A stretch of 64,000 bases of DNA. Source: Oscillospiraceae bacterium (GTDB lineage Bacteria; Bacillota; Clostridia; Oscillospirales; Oscillospiraceae). The notes under the pieces were generated by a model that was given only the letters and a program-made list of their open reading frames with translations, ran no database searches and was not told where the DNA came from. Positions 1-8,085 of this stretch are shown here, in pieces. A program made the translations under genes and the position numbers. The stretch is taken from positions 1 to 64,000 of the forward strand of contig JAFUFT010000022.1 of the NCBI GenBank assembly GCA_017469795.1. The letters run 5' to 3'. The first letter of the stretch is position 1; every line of letters starts with the position of its first letter.

Positions 1-124
1 CATCGGGTAGGCTGAGAATCAATGAGAGAAGGCCTTTTGCTTTCAGAGAAAGCGCCTTGTCTCTCAGATGGACATTGGACATGACTGTATAGTTCTTATT
101 TTTCTCAACACGGATTACAGCCAT
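1..124 (-). CDS. Helix-turn-helix Rep-like protein, N-terminal part
   Basis: This gene starts at 124 and runs off the left edge. The visible N terminus reads MAVIRVEKNKNYTVMSNVHL and continues with LRDKALSLKAKGLLSLILSLP. I recognise this from the replication-initiator/helix-turn-helix proteins that open many clostridial conjugative elements. An AGGGGGTGATG ribosome site precedes the ATG. Only about 41 residues are visible, so the DNA-binding domain itself is not seen. It sits at the end of a run of minus-strand element genes (917 to 1), which fits a mobile-element backbone. The assignment rests on recall of the N-terminal motif. Confidence 0.65.
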   Translation of the reverse strand, partial: MAVIRVEKNKNYTVMSNVHLRDKALSLKAKGLLSLILSLPD

Positions 125-155
125 TTCTTCATCACCCCCTTTCTCCGTGGTTCAT

Positions 156-383
156 TTACTTGGCTTTATCCTTGCCTTTCACGCTTTTGATGACCTCCTT
201 CATGCAGTAGCCGATGCAAGGATGCGGTACGGCGTAGGAGCACCCGTCACAGGGACTCCTCTTAGGTTCCGGCTTGACTTCGTAGTAGCAGTGCTCTCCG
301 AAAGTGCAACCCTTGCGTTTTTCGTACCAGTAACAGTACTTGCAGTCTTTCGGTTTATCCTGAGAATACTGGATCTCACTCAT
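156..383 (-). CDS. Small cysteine-rich conjugative-element protein
   Basis: A 75-aa protein with eight cysteines in four close groupings: CKYC, then GC and HC, then PCDGC, then PC and YC. This suggests a small metal-binding fold. The C terminus is lysine-rich. No membrane segment or signal peptide is seen. The ATG overlaps the stop of the upstream 46-aa gene (shared ATGAGTGA), so the two are probably translated together. I recognise the type from clostridial integrative elements but know of no function. It could be a zinc-ribbon accessory protein. Confidence 0.6.
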   Translation of the reverse strand: MSEIQYSQDKPKDCKYCYWYEKRKGCTFGEHCYYEVKPEPKRSPCDGCSYAVPHPCIGYCMKEVIKSVKGKDKAK

Positions 384-516
384 GTCTCTGCGCCTCCTTT
401 TCCTGCTCCAGCCATTCCTCTTCAGCTCGGTCAGCTAAGCCAGCTACGCGGCAGCAACACCAGATGAAGAAGGCATCGGTCAGCATGATTACCAGTCCAA
501 TAATGATTCCGATCAT
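376..516 (-). CDS. 46-aa membrane peptide
   Basis: A short ORF starting at ATG 516 behind an AAGGGGG ribosome site. Residues 2-22 form one hydrophobic helix that ends in a Cys-Cys-Cys triplet (IWCCC). A charged Glu-rich tail (AEEEWLEQEKEAQRHE) follows. It ends inside the start of the next gene with an 8-base overlap, which argues that it is really translated. It is probably a single-pass membrane peptide of the conjugative element. The function is unknown. Confidence 0.5.
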   Translation of the reverse strand: MIGIIIGLVIMLTDAFFIWCCCRVAGLADRAEEEWLEQEKEAQRHE

Positions 517-539
517 CGTAAAACCCCCTTAAACGCAAA

Positions 540-588
540 AAAGAGCGTCTATCTCGACTCCCCGAAGGGAGAAGAAATGAACGCTCTC
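540..588 (-). terminator. Rho-independent terminator after the DUF6050 gene
   Basis: Arms AGAGCGT (542-548) and ACGCTCT (581-587) enclose an inner TCCC/GGGA stem. Read on the minus strand, the hairpin is followed by TTTTTTGCGTTT. It lies just past the DUF6050 stop at 609. The same T-run plus GCGTT tail recurs at 6404 and 7624. Confidence 0.7.
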
Positions 589-608
589 TTTCTTTTTGAT
601 ATTCAGTT

Positions 609-917
609 TTAGGCCGTGCCTTTGATTGTGTTGACCACTCCAGAGATCAGCTGGAGCACTAATGCGAAGCCGCCGATGATACCTCCGACAATCACATTTA
701 GAACGACAACCCCGACTGTGCCAGCAAGATCAAATCTATGCGGCACGAGCCACAGGAACATGCGTCGAATGCCGAAGGGGAAGCCGATGCAGATCCACGC
801 AAGCAGATAGTTCGGTTGACCTTCGGAAAGATATATAGGTCGGAAGAGTATGGCGAGTAGAAGCGCTACACAGACTGGCAGCGCCACGCTCCGCAGAAAA
901 ATTCCTATTCTGCGCAT
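609..917 (-). CDS. DUF6050-type membrane protein
   Basis: A 102-aa protein with three hydrophobic stretches (about residues 8-27, 37-57 and 64-92). A conserved middle (NYLLAWICIGFPFGIRRMF) and GTVGVVVLNVIVGGIIGG make me recognise the DUF6050 family, common in Firmicutes conjugative elements. The ATG follows an AGGAGG site. It is probably an inner-membrane accessory protein of the element, with no known biochemical role. A terminator follows at 540-588. Upstream lies the disrupted dinG-like gene. Confidence 0.7.
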   Translation of the reverse strand: MRRIGIFLRSVALPVCVALLLAILFRPIYLSEGQPNYLLAWICIGFPFGIRRMFLWLVPHRFDLAGTVGVVVLNVIVGGIIGGFALVLQLISGVVNTIKGTA

Positions 918-964
918 ATTGCCTCCTATGAATTGCTTTGTCAGCTATTTTTAGGGTCAATAAA

Positions 965-1021
965 AATAGGACTAAGCCGCGAAAGCCTTGATTTAACTGG
1001 CTTTTCAGGTTTAGTCCTATT
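965..1021. repeat. Inverted repeat at the break in the dinG-like gene
   Basis: Arms AATAGGACTAA (965-975) and TTAGTCCTATT (1011-1021) enclose a second stem (AAAGCC/GGCTTT). The element lies just past the point where DinG similarity stops, about 1033. It may be a terminator, the end of a lost insertion, or a small palindromic element. No transposase is attached. Confidence 0.45.
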
Positions 1022-1032
1022 ATCTCATACTC

Positions 1033-1755
1033 ATCAACTATGACAGCGCAGCTCTCCGGGAGAATCGAAGCTTTGCCATCTGCCTTATGGATGGCATCCG
1101 CGATCAGCAGATTGTGATTGCAGACCTGGAAGAGATAAAGAAGCGAGTTGCGCTGCGCAATGTACTGTTTATACTGGCAGGTATTGAGATGGCACTGACA
1201 AACCGTCGGGACACAGATATTGGATTTCTCATAGGCAGGAAGCCCTTTGACGTTGTCCATGTCCACTTCACGCTCCAGATAGAGAAGCGCTCGCTTGCGG
1301 CGGTGAGCTCCTTTTGCAGAAACAAGCTGTTTAAGCCGCTGCTCCCGTCTGGAATCACACACATAATGCTGCTTACCCTTTCTGAGCGCAGCCCTGACAG
1401 GATGATCGAGCATGCCAGCCTCGAGCAGTACTGAAGACAGAAACGGAAGATACTCATTGATCACAGCATTCTGTAATGCAATACTGGAGGTCGAAACTAC
1501 GATTGGCTTCAGCTCCCTGTTCTCGGCTTTACGAAACCGAATGTACACGATTCCTGCTACCAGGTAGGCGTAAGTCTTTCCAATGCCGGTTCCGGCATCA
1601 CACAGGGCAATGCGCCTGCAGATCATGGCATCGAGCATGTTGTGGCTGAGCTTTTTTTGTGCTTCACGTTCCAGGAAACCATGCTTTGGGAGCAGCTCAG
1701 AAAAAATGTACTCAATATCCTGGTGTGCCTGCTCCATATTTGCTTTTGTATTCAT
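1033..1755 (-). pseudogene. Truncated DinG/DEAD_2-type helicase
   Basis: The N-terminal 240 residues match an XPD/DinG-family ATP-dependent helicase. Walker A is at CDAGTGIGKTYAYL (about residues 52-65), followed by a cysteine cluster typical of the Fe-S region (ICVPTVCQCHLNTC) and the start of the DEAH box (VIVDE). At that point the sequence switches to unrelated DNA (DEYEIIGLNL), so the C-terminal helicase domain is missing. The reading frame stays open to 736 but runs antisense through the DUF6050 gene there and carries no helicase motifs. The start ATG follows AGAGGTG. Intact relatives are at least twice as long. It is probably non-functional. Confidence 0.7.
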
Positions 1756-1837
1756 AATGCACCTCTGTATTGTAAAAATAGCATCGTATTTTTCTCAGCC
1801 CCCGATACGGCAAAATGCCAGGGGCACAATACAGGAG

Positions 1838-2085
1838 TGTTGGCAAATCACTTCACATGCTTATACCAAAGGTCTCGACTGCTTTCAACCAAAGGGCAGC
1901 ATCGCCTGTCTTACGCGCAGGCCGGCCGGCGTCTCATTATGATCCTGAGCAGCATCGTGGCTGGGCAGCTTGCCGCACTGCCCGTTACACCTGCGTAGAA
2001 CGCTGTGCCGGCTCACTGTTCAGGGGTTCCTGTATTGCTGATATTCTGGTTTCAAGGAGCATGAGAGCAGTGCTCTCATCTCCTT
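1838..2085. ncRNA. Structured repeat element, copy A (diverged)
   Basis: This 250-bp stretch is similar to 8086-8340 and 61941-62195. Blocks in common include GGTCTCGACTGCTTTCAACC, GTCTCATTATGATCC, a CAGGGGTT-CTG block and a GGTTTTCAAG-like block near the end. It ends in a strong hairpin, ATGAGAGCAgTGCTCTCAT, flanked by AAGGAG and CTCCTT. No ORF is conserved across the three copies, while spacing and stems are. This fits a non-coding RNA or a non-autonomous mobile element; the sequence alone does not decide. It fills most of the 1756-2291 gene-free gap. Confidence 0.45.
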
Positions 2086-2291
2086 ACCTGAGGAATCAAC
2101 CAGGTGAACACCAGCAAATTTGCATTTTCTGAAATATATGAATACGTTTTTCCTGTTGTGACTCGTTCTTCTCCCGAAAAAACCAAATCAGCTGCGCATA
2201 TTTCTCGCAAGGATACCGCAGAATCCTCGTTTTCTCCTGTCCTTTGGGCCGCGTCTATGATATGATAAGGAATATAGGGGGGTGACAGAGT

Positions 2292-4472
2292 TTGGACTAT
2301 TTACGCTGCGTTGTTGAGCGCATTACCTATCAAAATACAGAGAACGGCTACTCTGTCATCAAGTGCAAGGCCAAGGGCTATTCCGATCTTGTCACAGTCG
2401 TCGGCAATATGCCGGAGGTCCATGTGGGCAGTGTTCTTTCTCTGGGCGGCAACTGGAAGATGGACGCCAAATATGGCCGTCAGTTCTCCATGGAGACCTT
2501 CGAGGAAACCCTTCCCGCCACCGCCTACGGCATTGAGAAATACCTTGGCAGCGGACTGGTCAAAGGCATTGGTCCGAAGTTCGCCGGACGCATTGTCCGT
2601 CAGTTTGGGAAGGATACCCTGGAGATCATCGAGACAGAGCCAGACCGTCTGCTGGAGGTCCCCGGTATTGGAAAGAAACGAGTGGATCGGATCAGGAAAA
2701 GCTGGGAGGAGCAGAAGGAAATCAAGAATATCATGCTCTTTCTACAGGGCCATGATGTGAGCACCTCCCATGCCACGAAGATCTACAAGCAGTACGGCAA
2801 CGACAGTATCGCCGTGGTACAGGAGAATCCCTATCGGCTGGCCGATGATATCTGGGGCATCGGATTCAAGACAGCCGATACCATCGCCACAAAGCTGGGC
2901 TTTGACCACGAGAAATATGTACGCATCCGCAGCGGAATTCTCTATACGCTGAATCGGCTGTCGGAGGAAGGTCACTGTTACGCCACTCGGCAGATGCTGT
3001 TGGAGACCGGCGCAGAGCTGTTGGAAGTCAGGCAGGACCTGATCGGCTCTGCCCTAGAGCAGATGATCACCGCCGAAGATGTGATCGTAGAAAAGAAGCT
3101 GTCTGAGCAGGAGGCAATCTATCTGCCGCCATTCTACTTCTCAGAGGTAGGGGTGGCCAAGCGCCTGTCTGCCATGATGGACAACAAGAATGGCCTGCAT
3201 ATCGAACCGGAGGGTCTGCCTGAGTGGATTCAAAAGCGCACCGGCATGACCTATGACGATGTGCAGATGCAGGCGATCCTGACAGCTGTGCAGAGCAAGG
3301 TGCTGGTGCTGACGGGCGGCCCCGGCACCGGCAAGACTACCACAACACTTGGCATCATCACAGCGTTCCGGGAGGTCAAGGCGGAGATCCTGCTGGCAGC
3401 ACCAACAGGACGTGCGGCGAAGCGGCTTTCCGAAGCCACAGGCATGGAGGCTAAGACCATCCACCGCCTGCTGGAGTACAATCCCATGGAGGGCTACCAG
3501 AAGAATGAGGAAAGCCCTTTGGACGGAGATGTGCTGATCGTGGACGAATGCTCCATGATCGACATTATGCTGATGTACAATCTCCTGAAAGCAATTCCTG
3601 ACACCATGACGCTGATTCTCGTTGGCGACATTGACCAGCTTCCCAGCGTGGGAGCCGGGAACGTGTTGCGGGACATTATTGAATCTGAGCAGTTTCCGGT
3701 GATACAATTGACCCGGATCTTCCGGCAGGCCCAGTCCAGCCGGATCATTATGAACGCCCATCGGATCAATGCCGGACAGTTCCCGGATATCTCCAATGGA
3801 CGAAATACGGACTTCTTTTTCATCGAGAAGGAGGACCCGGAGGAAGTGGCAGAGGAGATCGTCTCGTTGGTGCAGGTCCGTCTCTCCCGGCATTACCGTG
3901 TTCCAGCCAGCGAGATTCAGGTGCTCACACCGATGCAAAGGGGCGTAGTTGGCGCATCCAATCTCAATCAGGTTTTGCAGGGGGCTATCAATCCCGGTGA
4001 TCTGGGCCTGAAGCGCGGCGGGACCATTTTCAAGCCCCATGATAAGGTCATGCAGATCCGGAACAACTACGACAAGGAAGTGTTCAACGGCGATATTGGC
4101 GTGGTGGAGGACGTAGATCTGGAAGAGCGCGCTCTGTCTGTCAATTTTGACGGCCGCAGTGTGGAATACGATGTGACAGAACTGGACGAACTGGTGCTGG
4201 CCTACGCCACTACCATCCACAAGAGCCAGGGCTCGGAATACCCCATCGTGGTCATGCCGGTGCTGATGAATCACTTCGTTATGCTCCAGCGGAATCTGAT
4301 TTACACGGGCATCACCAGAGCAAAAAAGATTTTGGTGATCGTGGGCACGAAAAAGGCACTTGGCTACGCGGTACGGAATGTGACGGTTTCAGATCGAAAC
4401 ACGCTTCTAAAGGAACGTCTGAGAAAGGCTGAGAACAATGGCAAAGAAACGGAAGCAGAAAACAAACAGTAA
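2292..4472 (+). CDS. recD2: RecD2-type ATP-dependent DNA helicase
   Basis: A 726-aa superfamily 1B helicase close to the usual RecD2 length (about 740). Helix-hairpin-helix repeats occupy about residues 75-200 (GIGPKFAG, VPGIGKKRVDRI, WGIGFKTAD). Walker A, GGPGTGKTT, is at about 342-350 and Walker B, VDECSMID, at about 417-424. Later motifs include LVGDIDQLPSVG and the C-terminal ATTIHKSQGSEYP. Known RecD2 proteins unwind DNA 5'-3' and act in repair. Here the gene is part of the conjugative-element remnant. It starts with TTG at 2292 behind GGGGGGTGA; no in-frame ATG is better placed. It overlaps the next gene by 35 nt. Confidence 0.93.
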   Translation: MDYLRCVVERITYQNTENGYSVIKCKAKGYSDLVTVVGNMPEVHVGSVLSLGGNWKMDAKYGRQFSMETFEETLPATAYGIEKYLGSGLVKGIGPKFAGRIVRQFGKDTLEIIETEPDRLLEVPGIGKKRVDRIRKSWEEQKEIKNIMLFLQGHDVSTSHATKIYKQYGNDSIAVVQENPYRLADDIWGIGFKTADTIATKLGFDHEKYVRIRSGILYTLNRLSEEGHCYATRQMLLETGAELLEVRQDLIGSALEQMITAEDVIVEKKLSEQEAIYLPPFYFSEVGVAKRLSAMMDNKNGLHIEPEGLPEWIQKRTGMTYDDVQMQAILTAVQSKVLVLTGGPGTGKTTTTLGIITAFREVKAEILLAAPTGRAAKRLSEATGMEAKTIHRLLEYNPMEGYQKNEESPLDGDVLIVDECSMIDIMLMYNLLKAIPDTMTLILVGDIDQLPSVGAGNVLRDIIESEQFPVIQLTRIFRQAQSSRIIMNAHRINAGQFPDISNGRNTDFFFIEKEDPEEVAEEIVSLVQVRLSRHYRVPASEIQVLTPMQRGVVGASNLNQVLQGAINPGDLGLKRGGTIFKPHDKVMQIRNNYDKEVFNGDIGVVEDVDLEERALSVNFDGRSVEYDVTELDELVLAYATTIHKSQGSEYPIVVMPVLMNHFVMLQRNLIYTGITRAKKILVIVGTKKALGYAVRNVTVSDRNTLLKERLRKAENNGKETEAENKQ

Positions 4473-5322
4473 GCCAAAGGGAAACTATGAGCCTGCAGAT
4501 ACCACAGTAAACTATGATGATCCGAAGCAGCTTGAGGCCGCAACCAGAAAGGCATTTCAGTATTCCTTGGAGAACATCCGCAGGTTGGAAAAGGACCACC
4601 CGAACATTCTGATTCAGGCGGACCTGGATTCCCCCCGGGCAAAACGCCGCAGCAAAGCGGTCTGCGCCTGTGTGGGCAGAGTGCGCGAAATGGTTAAGGA
4701 TTTCTGCCCGGATATCCCCGATGTATTTACCGTTTCAACGGAGTGGGCACACATCAACACCATGCCGATTACCACTTATGACAATCAGGAAGGCGGCATG
4801 TACCTGATTCTGGGCGCGGCCATCTGGATGCTGGATCACATCAAGCAGAACGGAAAGATACGGGAAGCCATCAACCTGCTGCCCAAGGATGAGGATCTTC
4901 TGGAGGATGTGTCCATTCCGACGCTATATGACCCGGTGCATCGGGAGGAAGTGATCCGGGCCATGGTGTATGCGCTGGAGCAGCGCAACAGAGATTGCGA
5001 AATCCAGGGCACCAGGCGCTCCCGGAAGAAAGCCCAAAGGCCGGACCCGGTGGACCGGTACTTCATGGATGTGGCCACCGTTCTGCAAAGCCAGCATCAG
5101 GAGGTGGCGTCCCGGAAGCGCTTTGAACAGCTCCTGAGCCTGATCCCACAGGAGGACATTGCTGCAGCAACGGCGCATTATGAGGAAAAGCTCTTTGAAT
5201 GGGTCAGGTGTTATTTCCGCTGCCGCGTTACCTACTGCAAGCGGGAGCAGGAGTTGGATGAACGCCGGGCCCGGTTTGAAGAGACGGCCATGAAGCGTTT
5301 CCATACTGTTTTCTGTCTTTGA
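4438..5322 (+). CDS. Conjugative-element hypothetical protein, 3' end replaced
   Basis: A 294-aa protein with a basic N terminus (MAKKRKQKTNSKPKGN) and a largely alpha-helical soluble body. There is no signal peptide or recognised catalytic motif. The start overlaps recD2 by 35 nt, so the two are probably co-translated. The last residues (about FHTVFCL) coincide with the edge of the istB fragment on the other strand, so the native C terminus was probably lost to that insertion. I do not recognise a function; the context says element maintenance or transfer. It could still be expressed as a slightly shortened protein. Confidence 0.55.
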   Translation: MAKKRKQKTNSKPKGNYEPADTTVNYDDPKQLEAATRKAFQYSLENIRRLEKDHPNILIQADLDSPRAKRRSKAVCACVGRVREMVKDFCPDIPDVFTVSTEWAHINTMPITTYDNQEGGMYLILGAAIWMLDHIKQNGKIREAINLLPKDEDLLEDVSIPTLYDPVHREEVIRAMVYALEQRNRDCEIQGTRRSRKKAQRPDPVDRYFMDVATVLQSQHQEVASRKRFEQLLSLIPQEDIAAATAHYEEKLFEWVRCYFRCRVTYCKREQELDERRARFEETAMKRFHTVFCL

Positions 5323-5746
5323 GGTTTGGATCATATAGATTCTCATGCCAGCCGGGAACATCCATCTGGGAACAGAAGATTGTGGACGCCGTCTTGGTTC
5401 TGGCCTCAACCAGCTCCAGCACATCCCTCGCTTCGCTCTCCTTGAGCGGATAGAGCAGCCATACATCCAGGATGAGCAGCTTAATCTTCCTGAACTTCTT
5501 CATGTACTCCCGGTAGGTACCTTCGCCGCGGGCGATAGCAATCTCCACAAGAAGATCCGGCAGCCGGATATAGCGGACGGTGTAGAAGCTCCTGCTGGCG
5601 GCCATGCCGAGCGCACAGGCAATATAAGTCTTGCCGGCTCCGGTGGCGCCGAGAAGAACGACGTTGTGTGACCCTTGGATGTATGAACAGGAAGCCAGCC
5701 TGGTGAGTTGGGCTTTATCCAGCTTTCGCTCTGGAAGATACTGGCG
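5320..5746 (-). pseudogene. istB: IS21-family IstB ATPase fragment
   Basis: About 140 residues match the IstB helper ATPase of IS21 transposons: LPERKLDKAQLTRLASC, Walker A GATGAGKTY, RYIRLPDLLVEIAIARGEG, and ILDVWLLYPLKESEARD through VPGWHENLYDP. Both ends are missing and no istA is nearby. Walker B reads LILDVW where I expect LILDEW, so the catalytic Glu is lost. The fragment runs antisense between two genes whose 3' ends it replaces: the hypothetical protein ending at 5322 and the surface protein ending at about 5746. It is a dead insertion remnant. Confidence 0.75.
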
Positions 5747-6285
5747 TAGAAGTAATGGCCGTAGATGTGCGTTCCCTCGGTATAATACCGATTGCAGTAC
5801 CATGTGGGAGATTCATACTCCGCAAAGTCCACGCAGGTGCTCTTGGTCATACTGCCGCTGACGGGATCTCCGGCGGCTTTTGCCTTGGCCTGCAGGGGAC
5901 CTCGGACTGTGATAGCCGGGACCTCCGCACCGAACAGTTCTTCGGCACGGGTCAGGGTTTCGCCGTCATCACTGCGGGGAACATCATCGTCACCAGAGGT
6001 CTCCTCGGCGGGTGTCGCTTCCTCAGGCTGATCTGTTTCCGGCGCTTCGGATGGCTCCGCTTCCTCTGACGGCTCCGGCGAGGGCGTTTCGGTGGGTTCA
6101 GCAGATGGCTCCTCTGGTTCTGTGGATTCCACAGGGTCCTCCATCGTGGAATCCATGACCTCGGCCTCCTGTTCTGGTGTGGAGACGGCGCTCTCATCTG
6201 AGGCGGCGGCGACCGATGACACAAAGGTCACCAGCATCACCGCCAGCAACAGTAGCGCCACAATTCGTTTTCGTTTGGAGTTCAA
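5746..6285 (-). pseudogene. Secreted surface-protein N terminus, cut by IS21 remnant
   Basis: It starts at TTG 6285 behind AAAGGAG (8-nt spacing). A signal peptide follows (KRKRIVALLLLAVMLVTFVSSVAAA). About 70 residues of Glu/Pro/Ser/Thr-rich linker come next (EEPSAEPTETPSPEPSEEAE), then the start of a folded part with SGSMTKSTCVDFAEYESPTW. This pattern is typical of large exported surface proteins of conjugative elements. The frame enters antisense istB sequence at about 5746 and is then meaningless to its stop at 5500. The mature protein would lack its main domains. Confidence 0.6.
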
Positions 6286-6403
6286 GATGAACACTCCTTT
6301 CCATGGAAATGAAAATAGCCCCCGCACCGATTCGTCAACCGGCACGGGGGCGTGGACATCTATATAATCAGCCGTAGCTGTTGTTTTCTAAGAAAACGCA
6401 AAA

Positions 6404-6450
6404 AGCCCCCGGCGTACCTTCCGTTTCTTATGGAAGATACGCCGGGGGCT
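6404..6450 (-). terminator. Terminator after the ribbon-helix-helix gene
   Basis: A near-perfect stem of AGCCCCCGGCGTA with TACGCCGGGGGCT is extended by CTTCC/GGAAG. On the minus strand it is followed by TTTTTGCGTTTT. It lies 13 nt beyond the stop at 6463. Confidence 0.8.
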
Positions 6451-6462
6451 CGGACGGAACGG

Positions 6463-6759
6463 TTATTCGGTTTCCAGCGCCTGCTGGATCAGGGTCAGAA
6501 GGAATTCCTTCTGGCTGATTTTCCGGCCCTGGCGCTCTGACTCCGCGGCCAGATGGGTCTTGAGCTTTTGAAAGAGCTCTTCTGGGATTTGGACTGCCAG
6601 TGTTCTCGTTCCTGCCATGCTGCTGCCTCCTTCGTAGTATTGGGTCAGGATTTCGGTGATGTACTCGCTGAGGGATTGTTCGCTTCTTGTCTGTTCCTCC
6701 CGGATCCGGGTGTGCAGGGAGAGGGGGATCTGTGCGCACAGGTTCTTCGTTTGTTCCAT
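6463..6759 (-). CDS. Double ribbon-helix-helix DNA-binding protein
   Basis: A 98-aa protein with two tandem ribbon-helix-helix-like units: residues 1-43 (CAQIPLSLHTRIREEQ, then SEYITEILTQYY) and 49-98 (LAVQIPEELFQKLKTHL, then SQKEFLLTLIQQAL). I recognise this architecture from clostridial conjugative elements. It probably binds DNA as a repressor or relaxosome accessory. The ATG follows GGAGG with 7-nt spacing and a strong terminator follows the stop. It is transcribed alone. Confidence 0.7.
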   Translation of the reverse strand: MEQTKNLCAQIPLSLHTRIREEQTRSEQSLSEYITEILTQYYEGGSSMAGTRTLAVQIPEELFQKLKTHLAAESERQGRKISQKEFLLTLIQQALETE

Positions 6760-6949
6760 TGGATGGCCTCCTTCTATATGATTTGCAAGTGAAGTATATC
6801 GAAGAAGCCTTGGAAAAGCTATTCACCAAACCCAACGAAGAAGCATGTAAAAACGAAGAATAAGCAACAACCCTGCGTTCCCTCGCAGAGACCGCCGACC
6901 CGGGTGGACCGGCGGCTCCGCATAGAAAGGAGGGTTTTGTAACGACAGG

Positions 6950-7525
6950 TCAATGACCTGTGTTCCGCACGTTTACTGTAGTAAGATACTCTAGCAGCGC
7001 CTGTTCTCCACGCAGGATCGCCTGCTCCTCCCGCTGGGCCGGAATCTCATAGTACCAGCACCAATACCAGGCGGCGTTATATGCTCCGGCCGCGCTGTTC
7101 TCTACAGTTTGGAGATACGTCAGAAGCTCCGGATAATCTTCGTTCACTTCCTGCTCCAGATACCGCATCTGTCCGATGACGGAATCCGGAGCATAGCCAT
7201 TCTCCTGGCAAAACGAAAAAAGGCTCCGGCAGCGGCTTTCGTGCCACTGACAGAGCCCATAGCTGGTACCGCCGTCGCCCCAGGTCGTGGGGGAGAAGTC
7301 GGATTCATATTCAATATTCGCCAGGATGCCGCAGACAGCGGCATCGTTCAGTTTCATCTCTCTGGAGAGATAGGTTGTAACGGCCGCATCCACGTCCATC
7401 TGGCTGTAGTCCAGGACGACCTCATAATCCTCTTCGCGGACGATATTTGCTGCCAACGCATGGGACATACAAAGGATCACGGCTATCAGCAGGGCCAGCA
7501 GACGGGTGCTATTGTGTCTCGTCAA
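6950..7525 (-). CDS. Secreted phage-tail-type lysozyme
   Basis: A 191-aa protein with a signal peptide (RLLALLIAVILCMSHALA, cleavage about residue 25). A phage-lysozyme-like domain follows: ILANIEYESDFSPTTWGDGGTSYGLCQWHESR, where E in NIEYESDF is the likely catalytic acid. This matches the family found in NlpC/lysozyme fusions of conjugative elements (VirB1-like peptidoglycan cleavage). It is short compared with fused forms but has a complete lysozyme domain. Its 5' two-thirds and upstream DNA recur at 61047-62260, where the copy is cut off. Confidence 0.75.
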   Translation of the reverse strand: MTRHNSTRLLALLIAVILCMSHALAANIVREEDYEVVLDYSQMDVDAAVTTYLSREMKLNDAAVCGILANIEYESDFSPTTWGDGGTSYGLCQWHESRCRSLFSFCQENGYAPDSVIGQMRYLEQEVNEDYPELLTYLQTVENSAAGAYNAAWYWCWYYEIPAQREEQAILRGEQALLEYLTTVNVRNTGH

Positions 7526-7623
7526 GGCAAGACCTCCTTCCTATATTTATATTGTGCAACACCAATGAAACAAGCCCCGGAAAGGGAAGCAAAACCACCA
7601 AGCTTTCAGGAAAACGCCTGATA

Positions 7624-7683
7624 AACGCAAAAAAGGGCGCCGGTCTCTACGATTTCTAGCAGAAGCCGCCGCCCATTTGCGTT
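7624..7683 (-). terminator. Long hairpin with GCGTT tail
   Basis: Arms AACGCAAA (7624-7631) and TTTGCGTT (7676-7683) are extended by GGGCG/CGCCC. On the minus strand the run is CGCCCTTTTTTGCGTT. It lies upstream of the lysozyme gene, so it does not terminate that gene. It may end an absent minus-strand gene or be part of the repeat. A copy lies at 61478-61537. Confidence 0.5.
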
Positions 7684-7735
7684 CATTATGGATTTCTATG
7701 GAAGATCCGGTGTTCAAGTCACACCAAAACGGGAT

Positions 7736-8060
7736 GACATCTTTTTTATCGTGAAAAAAATATAACAAAGTTAGATTTCTGAATATCGAACTTTTTGCGT
7801 CAAAAACAGGCTGATTTTTGATAAAAATACGATTTTAGCCCCGAAAATCGGGGCTAAAAGTTGGCGACATCTTTTTTGTCGCATAAACATGCCTTGCCGA
7901 TACAAAAAAGATATATTGGCCCGAATTTATAGGATTTCGGCCATGTATGTTCAAAATTCACTCTATTTCGCATGAAATTTGCAACATTTTCAAGTCAAAA
8001 CACTGCTATGATACAAAAAAGATATATTTCTATATACCTCGTTTTGTACATCTTTTCACG
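7736..8060. repeat. Array of ATCTTTTTTGT-type motifs in both orientations
   Basis: Five related 14-16 bp motifs lie within 325 bp: GACATCTTTTTTATCG (7736-7751), GACATCTTTTTTGTCG (7866-7881), GATACAAAAAAGATAT (7899-7914 and 8010-8025, opposite orientation) and GTACATCTTTTCACG (8046-8060). The arrangement resembles protein-binding iterons or the multiple transposase sites at the ends of complex transposons. The same set recurs in the right copy, and one diverged motif lies at about 60934. Confidence 0.5.
7833..7859. repeat. Perfect 12-bp inverted repeat
   Basis: TTTTAGCCCCGA and TCGGGGCTAAAA are separated by AAA. A T-run is present on both sides, so it could be a bidirectional terminator. It is conserved exactly in the right copy (about 61688-61714). 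Confidence 0.6.
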
Positions 8061-8085
8061 AAAATAACTGTTTACAGTGCAGCAA

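Noticed and set aside
736..1032. C-terminal extension of the helicase frame to 736
   Set aside because: It runs antisense through the DUF6050 gene and has no helicase motif; the helicase is treated as truncated.
7600..8060. CRISPR array or Cas leader in the AT-rich repeat
   Set aside because: The motifs are short, in both orientations and unevenly spaced, with no unique spacers of constant length and no cas gene.
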